Positions 17,596-25,660 of a stretch of 64,000 nt of DNA are shown piece by piece. The DNA lies in NCBI RefSeq assembly GCF_001439735.1, contig NZ_JYLN01000007.1:1-64000 (forward strand). The letters are read 5' to 3'. The notes under the pieces are model-generated. The model did no database searches and was not told the origin of the DNA. It saw only the letters and a list, made by a program, of their open reading frames with translations. Source of the DNA: Pseudomonas paralactis. GTDB lineage: Bacteria > Pseudomonadota > Gammaproteobacteria > Pseudomonadales > Pseudomonadaceae. Within the stretch, counting starts at the first letter, position 1. Each line of letters opens with the position of its first letter. Position numbers and translations under genes: made by a program.

Positions 17596-18954
17596 TCAGT
17601 CCGCCACAGGCGTGCGCATGGTGACGAACTCTTCCGCCGCCGTAGGATGCACGCCGATGGTTTCATCGAAATGCTGCTTGGTCGCGCCCGCCTTGAGCGC
17701 GATCGCCAGGCCTTGCACGATTTCACCCGCATCCGGGCCGACCATGTGGCAACCCAACACTTTGTCGGTGTCGGCGTCGACCACCAGCTTCATCAAGGTC
17801 TTTTCCTGGCAATCGGTCAGGGTCAGCTTCATCGGCCGGAACCGGCTTTCAAAGATCTGCACGTTGTGGCCATTTTTGCGCGCATCTTCTTCTGTCAGGC
17901 CGACTGTGCCGATATTCGGCAGGCTGAACACCGCCGTCGCGATGTTGGCGTAATCCACCGCGCGGTATTGCTCGGGCTTGAACAACCGCCGCGCCACGGC
18001 CATGCCTTCAGCCAGGGCCACCGGCGTCAGCTGCACACGACCAATCACATCGCCAATCGCCAGGATCGACGGCTCGGCGGTCTGGTAGAGATCATCCACC
18101 GCGACGAAACCGCGTTCGTCCAGTTTGACCCCGGTATTTTCCAGGCCCAGGTTATCCAGCATCGGACGGCGGCCAGTGGCATAGAACACGCAATCAGCTT
18201 CCAGCACGCGGCCATCCTTCAAAGTGGCTTTGAGGCTGCCGTCGGCCTGCTTGTCGATACGCTCGATATCGGCATTGAACTGCAAGTCCAGGCCGCGCCT
18301 GGTCAGTTCTTCTTGCAGGTGTTTGCGCACCGAACCATCAAAGCCGCGCAAGAACAAGTCACCGCGATACAGCAATGAGGTTTGCGCGCCCAAGCCGTGG
18401 AAGATGCCGGCGAACTCAACGGCGATATAACCACCGCCCACCACCAGCACGCGCTTGGGCAGCTCTTTAAGGAAGAATGCCTCATTGGAGCCAATGGCGT
18501 GCTCGCGCCCTGGAATCTCAGGGATCTGCGGCCAGCCGCCGGTAGCAATCAGGATGTGCTTGGCAGTGAAGCGCTCACCGTTGATCTCTACCTGATGAGC
18601 ATCGACCAGGCGTGCATGCCCTTCATGCAGGGTCACGCCACTGTTGACCAACAGGTTGCGATAGATACCGTTGAGGCGGTTGATCTCGCGATCCTTGTTG
18701 GCGATCAGGGTCGCCCAATCAAAGTTCGCCTCGCCCAGGGACCAGCCAAAGCCGCTGGCCTGTTCAAAATCTTCGGCAAAATGCGCGCCGTATACCAACA
18801 GCTTCTTTGGCACGCAGCCGACGTTCACACAGGTGCCGCCCAGATAGCGGCTTTCCGCCACGGCCACCTTGGCACCGAAGCCTGCGGCAAAGCGCGCCGC
18901 ACGAACACCGCCGGAACCGGCGCCAATTACATACAAGTCAAAATCGTAGGCCAT
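17596..18954 (-). CDS. gor: glutathione-disulfide reductase
   Basis: An NADPH-dependent flavoenzyme that regenerates glutathione. Over its 452 aa: FAD motif VIGAGSGGVRAARFA, redox-active Cys42 and Cys47 in LGGTCVNVGCVPKK, NADPH motif VVGGGYIAVEFAG, second FAD motif SILAIGDV, and the C-terminal active-site His in GVHPTAAEEF, which acts from the other subunit. GAGGAGAG lies before the ATG. It is downstream of galU on the same strand with a terminator between them, so it is separately transcribed. Confidence 0.97.
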   Translation of the reverse strand: MAYDFDLYVIGAGSGGVRAARFAAGFGAKVAVAESRYLGGTCVNVGCVPKKLLVYGAHFAEDFEQASGFGWSLGEANFDWATLIANKDREINRLNGIYRNLLVNSGVTLHEGHARLVDAHQVEINGERFTAKHILIATGGWPQIPEIPGREHAIGSNEAFFLKELPKRVLVVGGGYIAVEFAGIFHGLGAQTSLLYRGDLFLRGFDGSVRKHLQEELTRRGLDLQFNADIERIDKQADGSLKATLKDGRVLEADCVFYATGRRPMLDNLGLENTGVKLDERGFVAVDDLYQTAEPSILAIGDVIGRVQLTPVALAEGMAVARRLFKPEQYRAVDYANIATAVFSLPNIGTVGLTEEDARKNGHNVQIFESRFRPMKLTLTDCQEKTLMKLVVDADTDKVLGCHMVGPDAGEIVQGLAIALKAGATKQHFDETIGVHPTAAEEFVTMRTPVAD

Positions 18955-19004
18955 TTCACTCTCCTCGGCAGTACACCAGCATACCGACTTACATGGGGCT
19001 GAAA

Positions 19005-19036
19005 AACGAAAAAGCCACCCGAAGGTGGCTTTCTCT
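19005..19036 (-). terminator. Rho-independent terminator of galU
   Basis: AGCCACC-TTCG-GGTGGCT is a very stable tetraloop hairpin followed on the minus strand by TTTTTCG. It lies 23 bases past the galU stop. Confidence 0.88.
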
Positions 19037-19059
19037 TAAAACAGTGCGGCAAGCGCGAA

Positions 19060-19899
19060 TCAGTAAGCCTTGCCCGTCTTGTAGAAGTGCTCGTAGCAGA
19101 AGTTGGTTGCTTCGATGTAGCCTTCGGCGCCACCGCAGTCAAAACGCTGCCCTTTGAACTTGTAGGCGATCACGCAACCGTCTTTGGCTTGCTTCAACAG
19201 CGCATCGGTGATCTGGATTTCGCCGCCCTTGCCCGGCTCGGTTTCTTCGATCAGCTTGAAGATGTCCGGGGTAAGGATGTAACGACCGATGATCGCCAGG
19301 TTCGACGGAGCATCTTCCGGCGCCGGCTTTTCGACCATGTCACGCACACGGATCAAACCATCGCCAATATCGTCGCCGGCGATAACGCCGTACTTGTTGG
19401 TTTCGGTCGGGTTGACTTCCATGACCGCAACGATGGTGCAGCGGTATTTCTGGTAGAGCTTGACCATCTGGGTCAGCACACCATCACCTTCCAGGTTCAC
19501 ACACAGGTCATCCGCCAGCACCACGGCGAACGGTTCGTCGCCGATCAGCGGACGGCCGGTAAGGATGGCGTGGCCGAGGCCTTTCATCTGAGTCTGACGG
19601 GTGTAAGAGAACGAACACTCGTCGAGCAGTTTACGGATACCGACCAGGTATTTTTCCTTGTCGGTGCCTTTGATCTGGTTTTCCAGCTCATAGCTGATGT
19701 CGAAGTGGTCTTCCAGGGCGCGCTTACCGCGGCCGGTAACGATGGAGATTTCGTTCAGGCCGGCATCCAGGGCTTCTTCCACGCCGTACTGAATCAGTGG
19801 CTTGTTCACCACCGGCAGCATCTCTTTGGGCATGGCTTTGGTCGCTGGCAAGAAGCGAGTGCCGTAACCGGCTGCTGGGAACAAGCATTTCTTGATCAT
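19060..19899 (-). CDS. galU: UTP--glucose-1-phosphate uridylyltransferase
   Basis: Makes UDP-glucose for exopolysaccharide, LPS core and trehalose synthesis. The 279-aa protein has the nucleotidyltransferase signature LFPAAGYGTRFLPATKAMPK, PVVNKPLIQYGVEEA, the metal-binding VLADDLC, and the C-terminal FDCGGAEGYIEA. The start at 19899 follows an AAGGACTC site. The gene order galU-gor matches other Pseudomonas genomes as I remember them. Confidence 0.97.
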   Translation of the reverse strand: MIKKCLFPAAGYGTRFLPATKAMPKEMLPVVNKPLIQYGVEEALDAGLNEISIVTGRGKRALEDHFDISYELENQIKGTDKEKYLVGIRKLLDECSFSYTRQTQMKGLGHAILTGRPLIGDEPFAVVLADDLCVNLEGDGVLTQMVKLYQKYRCTIVAVMEVNPTETNKYGVIAGDDIGDGLIRVRDMVEKPAPEDAPSNLAIIGRYILTPDIFKLIEETEPGKGGEIQITDALLKQAKDGCVIAYKFKGQRFDCGGAEGYIEATNFCYEHFYKTGKAY

Positions 19900-20208
19900 A
19901 TGAGTCCTTACAAAGGGCTGTGCGTACGGAATTCGGCGCAGTCTAATCAGGCCGCAGTCACCTTACAATGGGTCCTGCTGGCGTTGCGATGTCATCATAG
20001 AGAAAAAATGTCGGCGTAAGTTCCGCTGATCCTGCAAAGGGCCTCACCAACGGTCAGTCAAAATACGCCCTGCCCCCCTTATTTAAAGGGCTGTAATGGT
20101 TTTAGCACGCTTTTGGCCGCCTGGCACTGACCTGCAACAACTTGCGCCCTCCTTCGGCATTTGGCGGTATCATGCAGGCCTTGAACCAGACCACGAGATT
20201 GCCAATAG

Positions 20209-20394
20209 ATGTCAGAACCCAAAGGTGTAAACGGCTACCTGATCACCCAGCGCACAGACGGCTGGCACTTGATCAATTTTCACGGCGACAGCGTTGCCGG
20301 GACATTCTCGACCGAGAGCCAGGCGGTCACTGTAGCTGAAGTGTTTGTAGATGAAGCAGGCCACGCATCGAGCAAGCGCCCGAAAACAAAGTAA
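20209..20394 (+). CDS. small hypothetical protein, 61 aa
   Basis: A short soluble protein starting SEPKGVNGYLITQRTDGWHL. The middle, INFHGDSVAGTFSTESQAVT, looks like a small beta sheet followed by a helix. No family is recognised with certainty. The ribosome site is weak, but the gene is backed by a strong terminator 17 bases after the stop and by typical codon use. It stands alone in the galU-lipoprotein gap. Confidence 0.65.
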   Translation: MSEPKGVNGYLITQRTDGWHLINFHGDSVAGTFSTESQAVTVAEVFVDEAGHASSKRPKTK

Positions 20395-20410
20395 GCCGCT
20401 CACGCCCACA

Positions 20411-20441
20411 AAGAAGCCCCGTTAATTGGGGCTTTTTTGTG
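20411..20441 (+). terminator. Rho-independent terminator
   Basis: An AGCCCC/GGGGCT stem with a 7-base loop is followed by TTTTTT, with outer pairing CCCACAAA/TTTGTGGG. Confidence 0.88.
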
Positions 20442-20803
20442 GGCGCCTGTTTCTGCTCACCTGCATACAATCGGCGCCGAACGCTTACTTAGTTGTTTCG
20501 CCTCATTAAACGCTAAGCGCGGACCGCACGAGGGTCATGATGGAAGGAGCAAGGCGTGGGCGGCGATGACGTGACCTTCACGCTGGTGCGGCGTGCCGGG
20601 TCACTGCCTACCGCAGGGGCCATCAGCGGAAGCGGTGTGCTGGTGATGGGGGTGCCATAAGTCAGTAAGGCTAAGCGCCAAGTCAGCCCGGGAGGTGTGC
20701 CGTTGCAGATCTTGTTTTCTGAGACTGCACGCCAGGTGGCAGTTCGCTATAATCCGCGCCAACGCCCCACGACAGTGTCAGCGCCCCCCACCTCTTCTCG
20801 ACG
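20442..20803 (+). other. gap with a possible 34-codon gene tail
   Basis: There is no normal gene in these 360 bases. A frame from GTG 20556 to TAA 20660 follows a GGAAGGAG site and would encode a Gly/Val-rich peptide of 34 aa (start VGGDDVTFTLVRRAG, end VLVMGVP). It reads like the C-terminus of a larger surface or phage structural protein, and the frame is closed upstream by a TGA. Whether it is expressed is unknown. Confidence 0.25.
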
Positions 20804-21094
20804 ATGACTTCTATGAAAAAAATCCTGGCACTGACCGCAGTACTGGCACTCGCCGGTTGCACCACCACGTCCGACACGCTGCTGAAAAATGGCGAGCAAG
20901 GCTTGACCATCGACTGCTCGGGCGAGGCCAACTCATGGGCCAGTTGCTACGAGAAAGCCGACGCCTCCTGTGCCGGCACCGGTTACCGCATTGTCGGCAC
21001 CGACGGCACTCCAGCCCTCAAGGAAAGTGAAAAGACCCTGGGCCAGGACGTGGGCAACTTCAAGGGCCGCAGTGTGGTGGTGGTGTGCAAGTAA
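20804..21094 (+). CDS. small lipoprotein, 96 aa
   Basis: A lipoprotein signal peptide, MKKILALTAVLALAGC, with lipobox LAGC. The mature part is about 78 residues with four further cysteines (TIDCSG, ASCYEKADASC, VVCK), which suggests disulfides in the periplasm. An alternative start is the ATG at 20813, giving MKK directly; neither ATG has a strong ribosome site. Unknown function, conserved-looking in Pseudomonas. Confidence 0.75.
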   Translation: MTSMKKILALTAVLALAGCTTTSDTLLKNGEQGLTIDCSGEANSWASCYEKADASCAGTGYRIVGTDGTPALKESEKTLGQDVGNFKGRSVVVVCK

Positions 21095-21102
21095 GCCGCC
21101 GG

Positions 21103-21333
21103 CTACAGATGCACCTCGGCGAACTTGATGCCCAGGCCGCGCAGGATTTCGATCAGGTCATCCAGGCGCGCAAATGATTCGACCTCGTCCTGATCGTCCA
21201 CCAGGAAGTAACTGCGGCCGCCGCTTTTCTTGAAAAATACGATCCACTCGCCCAGGTCGGCGGGGTTCTGGATGACATGGGTCGCCGAAATCTGACCTTC
21301 GGCATGACGGGCTTTGACGTGTTCTCGTTTCAT
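21103..21333 (-). CDS. small hypothetical protein, 76 aa
   Basis: Start at the ATG 21333, preceded by GGAAAG; the longer frame upstream crosses a terminator and is rejected. The protein begins MKREHVKARHAEGQI and has an alternating strand pattern in GEWIVFFKKSGGRSYFLVDD followed by a C-terminal amphipathic helix, DDLIEILRGLGIK. This is the layout of a small alpha/beta domain. I do not know the family. It is convergent with the upstream lipoprotein gene (8 bases between stops). Confidence 0.65.
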   Translation of the reverse strand: MKREHVKARHAEGQISATHVIQNPADLGEWIVFFKKSGGRSYFLVDDQDEVESFARLDDLIEILRGLGIKFAEVHL

Positions 21334-21449
21334 AACGGGCTTTCCAGAAAGAACAAATGCCGCTCGAACCCAGGGTTTGAGCGGCATCTTTGAAGTGAAT
21401 GCGCCACAGTTTAACGGATGCCCTGCCCAATCAGCACGAACACACAGGC

Positions 21450-21488
21450 AAAAAAAAGCCCCAATCCTGCAGGATCGGGGCTTTTTAT
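21450..21488. terminator. bidirectional terminator-like hairpin
   Basis: AAAAAGCCCC-ATCCTGCAGGAT-GGGGCTTTTT has an almost complete dyad with A/T runs on both sides. It lies between two minus-strand genes and would end the lipoprotein transcript starting at 21884. Confidence 0.8.
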
Positions 21489-21533
21489 CGGGTTCAGTGC
21501 GTAGGGTGAGACGCCTTGACAATCAAACCAGAC

Positions 21534-21884
21534 TCAGCCGGAAATGCACTCTTCCCCGGCTTTCTTCACGTCGCCTGGCCGGATCGGCACATTGGACATG
21601 CTTTCATAAAGCTTGATGCTGCTACCGCTGGAGCGGTCTTCGATTTCGAAGATCGCGGAAGGGTCCGCCGAAAACTTCTGAGGCACGATGACCTGAATAC
21701 CGTCTTTATGGGGTTCGATCTGTGGCGGGCGACGAGTCGCCTCCAGTTTGCGCACAACACACGCCGCATATTCCTGCGGTTTCTTCCCTGAGATGACCAC
21801 CAACGTTGGCGGGGTCTGCTTGATATCTGCAACCGAAGCACACCCAGCAATTGCCAAGGCCAGCACCAACACACTCCACTTCAT
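21534..21884 (-). CDS. lipoprotein, 116 aa
   Basis: Start at ATG 21884 with a strong GGAGG; the in-frame extension to 21941 is unlikely. The signal peptide WSVLVLALAIAGC has lipobox IAGC and is followed by ASVADIKQTPPTLVVISGKK. Two later cysteines (YAACVV, EECISG) could form a disulfide. The mature part reads like a small beta domain with VIVPQKFSADPSAIFEIED. Function unknown. A hairpin at 21450 ends the unit. Confidence 0.75.
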   Translation of the reverse strand: MKWSVLVLALAIAGCASVADIKQTPPTLVVISGKKPQEYAACVVRKLEATRRPPQIEPHKDGIQVIVPQKFSADPSAIFEIEDRSSGSSIKLYESMSNVPIRPGDVKKAGEECISG

Positions 21885-22096
21885 ACTAAAACCTCCGATA
21901 AAGATCCTACGACAGCGGGGATGGTAAATTTCTCCCATCAACGTAGGATTTATCTCTCATTACACGGTAAATAACTGTTTTAAATTGTCGAAGTCGTCGA
22001 CGACGGCCCGATAATAAACGCGCTGGGGCTGATAAACTCCATCTTAACCTACGTATCGTTCTGATTTTTCAGAAAAAGCCCTTCTGGAGACACCCC

Positions 22097-22399
22097 ATGA
22101 AATTCATCCACCAGCGTGAGCATCTCAACGAGGGAGACATTGTCGTTATCGAATGCTCGCAGACCTGCAACATCCGCCTGATGAGCGACGCGAACTTTCG
22201 CAGCTTTAAAAATGGCGGCCGCCATACCTACCACGGCGGTGCATTTGATAAATTCCCGGCCAAGATCACCGCGCCCAGCACCGGGTTCTGGAACATCACC
22301 CTTGATGTGGTGACCCGTCGCGCCATTAGCGTGACCCGCAAGCCGGCGCTGTCCCACAAGATCCGCATCGTTCGTCGCACCAGCACCAAGCTGAGCTGA
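22097..22399 (+). CDS. DUF1883-like protein
   Basis: A 100-aa soluble protein. MKFIHQREHLNEGDIVVIEC is the usual opening of DUF1883 proteins, and the central GGAFDKFPAKITAPSTGFWN plus WNITLDVV match the group. It forms a compact beta-rich fold of unknown function; in other bacteria DUF1883 also occurs fused to TIR domains. A CTGGAG site precedes the ATG. The next gene starts 25 bases downstream and then alkB, so the three may form one operon. Confidence 0.8.
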   Translation: MKFIHQREHLNEGDIVVIECSQTCNIRLMSDANFRSFKNGGRHTYHGGAFDKFPAKITAPSTGFWNITLDVVTRRAISVTRKPALSHKIRIVRRTSTKLS

Positions 22400-22424
22400 A
22401 CCAGCAACCGACAGGAAACAAGCT

Positions 22425-22592
22425 GTGACCCCTACGACCAAATACGTCATCAAGTACAAGCTCAACGGCGAGCGCCGCTTCGAATTTGCCCAGCTGACCA
22501 CCAACAGCCTCGAAGAAGCCAAGCAAGCCCTCGCAGACATTCACGATGCCAGTGACGAAATTACTGACATTACTGTGAGCAAGGCGCTGTAA
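22425..22592 (+). CDS. small protein, 55 aa, upstream of alkB
   Basis: GTG start at 22425, 7 bases after AGGAAAC, ending with TAA three bases before the alkB ATG. The product starts TPTTKYVIKYKLNGERRFEF and continues with a helix SLEEAKQALADIHDASDEI and a final strand ITDITVSKAL, a clean beta-beta-alpha-beta pattern. Codon use is normal for the region. No family recognised. Confidence 0.7.
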   Translation: MTPTTKYVIKYKLNGERRFEFAQLTTNSLEEAKQALADIHDASDEITDITVSKAL

Positions 22593-22595
22593 GTC

Positions 22596-23261
22596 ATGTC
22601 AGGCCCTACTGCCGATTTGTTCGCCGATGATGCCCTGCAGCAACCAGCCGGGCGCGAGCAGATTGGCGAAGAGTCTTACGTTCTGAGGGGCTATGCCCTG
22701 CCCTGGATTGAGCGGTTGCTACCTGAGTTGCGGCGCGTGCTGGCTCAGTCTCCCTTTCGGCAAATGGTCACGCCCGGTGGCTTCACCATGTCGGCGGCGC
22801 TGAGCAGTTGCGGCGAACTGGGCTGGACCACAGATCCCCGTGGCTATCGCTACAGCCCACTCGACCCGCGCAGCCAGCAACCCTGGCCCGTCATGCCCGA
22901 CGCGTTGCGCCAACTGGCCGAGGCGGCGGCAACCGAGGCCGGCTTCAGTGATTTTTTGCCCGACGCCTGCCTGATCAACCGTTACGTGCCGGGGGCGAAG
23001 ATGTCCCTGCACCAGGACAAGAACGAGCGCAGCTACAGCGCGCCGGTGGTCTCGGTGTCCCTGGGCCTGCCGGCGATTTTTCTGTTCGGTGGCCATGAGC
23101 GCAGTGACAAAACGCAAAAAGTCTCGCTGTTTCATGGCGATGTGGTGGTGTGGGGCGGGGTCGATCGCCTGCGCTTTCATGGGGTGATGCCGATCAAGGC
23201 CGGCGAGCATCCGGTCATGGGCGCGCAACGCATCAACCTGACCTTTCGCACCGCCGGCTGA
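22596..23261 (+). CDS. alkB: AlkB-type 2-oxoglutarate/Fe(II) dioxygenase
   Basis: Removes alkyl lesions such as 1-methyladenine and 3-methylcytosine from DNA and RNA by oxidation. 221 aa, the standard size. Iron ligands are the HxD in MSLHQDKNE and the later His in LRFHGVMPI; the 2-oxoglutarate-binding Arg is in RINLTFR. The substrate lid appears as ALSSCGELGWTTDPRGYRYS. It is separated by 3 bases from the small gene upstream and is followed by ada, an alkylation-repair neighbourhood. Confidence 0.95.
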   Translation: MSGPTADLFADDALQQPAGREQIGEESYVLRGYALPWIERLLPELRRVLAQSPFRQMVTPGGFTMSAALSSCGELGWTTDPRGYRYSPLDPRSQQPWPVMPDALRQLAEAAATEAGFSDFLPDACLINRYVPGAKMSLHQDKNERSYSAPVVSVSLGLPAIFLFGGHERSDKTQKVSLFHGDVVVWGGVDRLRFHGVMPIKAGEHPVMGAQRINLTFRTAG

Positions 23262-23336
23262 TTTGACCGCAAGCTTCGGAGTGCCGTGGGCGGACGGCAC
23301 GCTTAATCTGCCCCTGAACCGTCAAGAGTGCAGGCC

Positions 23337-24386
23337 ATGAACAACGAACTGGATCCGCGCTGGGCCGCCATCATTGCCCGCGATGCCAAGGCAGACGCCC
23401 TGTTTGTCTACGGCGTGAAAACCACGGGCGTGTATTGCCGCGCCAGCAGCGCTTCGCGCTTGCCGCGCCCCGAGAATATCGAGTTCTTCGACACCCCGGC
23501 TCAGGCTGAAGCCGCGGGGTATCGTGCCAGCAAGCGCGCTGCGGGCGATCAGACTCAACTGGCGGCTTACCATGCGCAGTTAGTCGCCGACGCCTGCCGG
23601 CTGATCGAACAGGCGCAAACGCCCCCGAGCCTGGAAGTACTGGCACGCCAGGCCGGGTTGAGCCCGTTCCACTTCCACCGTGTGTTCAAAACCGGCACCG
23701 GCTTGACCCCCAAGCGCTACGCCAGCGCCCTGCGCTCACACAAGGTCCGCGATGGCCTCAAAGGGCAGCAGTCAGTGACGGACGCCCTCTATGACGCGGG
23801 CTTTAACGCCAACAGCCGTTTTTATGAAGCGGCTGACCAGTTGCTGGGCATGAAACCCAAGGACTACAAAGCCGGCGGTGCCAATAACACCATTCGCTTT
23901 GCCGTCGGCCAATGCGCGCTGGGGGCGATTCTGGTGGCGCAGAGTCAGCGTGGCGTGTGCGCGATTTTGCTCGGCGACGACCCGGACAAACTGGTGCGCG
24001 ACCTGCAAGATCAGTTTCCCAAGGCCGAGCTGGTGGGCGCGGATCAGGATTTTGAGCAGTTGGTCGCCCAAGTGGTGGGATTTGTCGAAGCCCCTGCCCT
24101 GGGCCTGGATTTGCCCTTGGACCTGCGCGGTACGGCCTTTCAGGAACGGGTATGGCAGGCATTGCGCGAAATCCCGGTAGGCAGTACCGCCAGCTATGCG
24201 CAGATAGCCGAGCGTATCGGCGCGCCCACGGCCTTTCGCGCCGTGGCCCAGGCCTGTGGTGCCAACCACCTGGCGGTGGCGATTCCCTGCCATCGCGTGG
24301 TGCGCAGCAATGGCGAGCTGTCTGGGTATCGTTGGGGGGTGGAGCGCAAACGTGAGCTGCTGGAGCGCGAAACACCCTCTTCATAA
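23337..24386 (+). CDS. ada: Ada-like methyltransferase/regulator with a degraded zinc cluster
   Basis: Full-length Ada layout in 349 aa: N-terminal Ada domain, AraC-type helix-turn-helix (SLEVLARQAGLSPFHFHRVF), and a C-terminal O6-methylguanine methyltransferase with the acceptor Cys in AIPCHRVV. In E. coli Ada four cysteines (38, 42, 69, 72) bind zinc and Cys38 takes the methyl group from phosphotriesters. Here only the first remains (Cys34 in GVYCRASSAS); the others are Ser38, Ser65 and Ala68 (GYRASKRAAG). The methyl-dependent switch should therefore be lost or altered, while O6-methylguanine repair should remain. The ATG at 23337 is chosen over an in-frame GTG at 23328. Confidence 0.88.
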   Translation: MNNELDPRWAAIIARDAKADALFVYGVKTTGVYCRASSASRLPRPENIEFFDTPAQAEAAGYRASKRAAGDQTQLAAYHAQLVADACRLIEQAQTPPSLEVLARQAGLSPFHFHRVFKTGTGLTPKRYASALRSHKVRDGLKGQQSVTDALYDAGFNANSRFYEAADQLLGMKPKDYKAGGANNTIRFAVGQCALGAILVAQSQRGVCAILLGDDPDKLVRDLQDQFPKAELVGADQDFEQLVAQVVGFVEAPALGLDLPLDLRGTAFQERVWQALREIPVGSTASYAQIAERIGAPTAFRAVAQACGANHLAVAIPCHRVVRSNGELSGYRWGVERKRELLERETPSS

Positions 24387-24482
24387 AACGCCGTTCTCGT
24401 CCAGTGAATAAAACAGAGTGGCCCGGCGCCGACGGCCCTGCTAAAACAGCGAAATGCCCTATTAACGCTGGAGACGCCCCCC

Positions 24483-25547
24483 ATGAGCACCTGGCCAGAC
24501 ACCCGTATTCTCGACCTGCTGGGCATTGACGTGCCGATCATCCAGGCGCCCATGGCCGGCGCGACGACCACCGCCATGGTCATCGCGGCTCAACGGGCCG
24601 GTGCGCTGGGCTCCATGCCTGCTGCCGCGCTGAGTATCGAGCAACTGCGCGAAGCGGTGACGGTCATCCGCCTGGCCAGTACACGGCCGTTGAATCTGAA
24701 CTTCTTCTGCCATCAGCCGCCCCCAGCCGACGAAGCGCGTGACCGCCGTTGGAAGGACACGCTGCAACCTTACTACCACGAACTCGGCGCCGATTTTGAA
24801 GCGCCCACCCCAGTGTCCAATCGCGCCCCGTTCAACGACGCGGCTTGCCAGCTGGTAGAAGATTTGCGCCCGCAAGTGGTGAGTTTTCACTTCGGCCTGC
24901 CGGAAAAGTCTTTGCTTGCGCGAGTAAAAGCCACGGGCGCCAAGGTGCTGTCATCGGCCACCACCGTTGAGGAAGCCGTGTGGCTCGAAGAACACGGCTG
25001 TGACGCGATTATCGCCATGGGCATTGAAGCCGGCGGGCACCGCGGCCTATTCCTCAGTGAAGATCTGAACAGCCAGATTGGTTTGATGGCACTGGTGCCG
25101 CAAGTGGTCGACGCGGTCAGCGTGCCAGTGATTGCCGCAGGCGGCATCGGTGATGCGCGTGGCATCGTCGCCGCGCTGGCCCTGGGCGCCTCGGCGGTGC
25201 AGATTGGCACGGCGTACCTGTTCACGCCCGAAGCCAGCATCACCGCCTCTCACCACCACGCGCTGCGCCATGCCCAGGCCAGCGAGACGGCACTGACCAA
25301 CCTCTTTACCGGCCGACCGGCGCGGGGCATCGTCAACCGCGTGATGCGTGAACTCGGCCCGATCAACCCGAGCGCCCCGGCATTCCCCCAAGCCGGTGGC
25401 GCGTTGATGCCGCTCAAGGCCAAGGATGAAGCGGGTTTCAGTAACCTGTGGGCGGGCCAGGCACTGCGCCTTGGCAAAGACCTGTCCACTTATGACCTGA
25501 CTCGCCAATTGTCCGAGCAGGCGTTGGCCAGGCTCTCGCGCCACTGA
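24483..25547 (+). CDS. nitronate monooxygenase/2-nitropropane dioxygenase family
   Basis: A soluble FMN enzyme of 354 aa with a TIM-barrel. IIQAPMAGATTTAMVIAAQR opens the barrel. The class I catalytic His region is AMGIEAGGHRG, the phosphate-binding motifs are VIAAGGIGDARGI and VQIGTAYLFTPEA, and FTGRPARGIVNR follows. Enzymes of this group oxidise propionate-3-nitronate or related nitronates to detoxify them. GGAGA before the ATG. It is 100 bases after ada and upstream of the mod operon; no functional link is evident. Confidence 0.88.
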   Translation: MSTWPDTRILDLLGIDVPIIQAPMAGATTTAMVIAAQRAGALGSMPAAALSIEQLREAVTVIRLASTRPLNLNFFCHQPPPADEARDRRWKDTLQPYYHELGADFEAPTPVSNRAPFNDAACQLVEDLRPQVVSFHFGLPEKSLLARVKATGAKVLSSATTVEEAVWLEEHGCDAIIAMGIEAGGHRGLFLSEDLNSQIGLMALVPQVVDAVSVPVIAAGGIGDARGIVAALALGASAVQIGTAYLFTPEASITASHHHALRHAQASETALTNLFTGRPARGIVNRVMRELGPINPSAPAFPQAGGALMPLKAKDEAGFSNLWAGQALRLGKDLSTYDLTRQLSEQALARLSRH

Positions 25548-25584
25548 CATCAGCGGCAACTTTGCACTGTACCGGCAATGACCA

Positions 25585-25612
25585 ACCGCTATATATTCCC
25601 ATACATAGCGGT
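25585..25612. promoter_or_regulatory. ModE-type operator of modABC
   Basis: ACCGCTAT and its exact complement ATAGCGGT flank a 12-base centre, giving CGCTATATA...TACATAGCG, very close to the E. coli ModE box. It lies 48 bases upstream of the modA ATG, the right place to block transcription when molybdate is plentiful. No modE gene is in the window. Confidence 0.75.
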
Positions 25613-25660
25613 AGAGCTTTCTACCTGAACGCCCTGTACAGCCCAAGGAGTCGCTTCACG

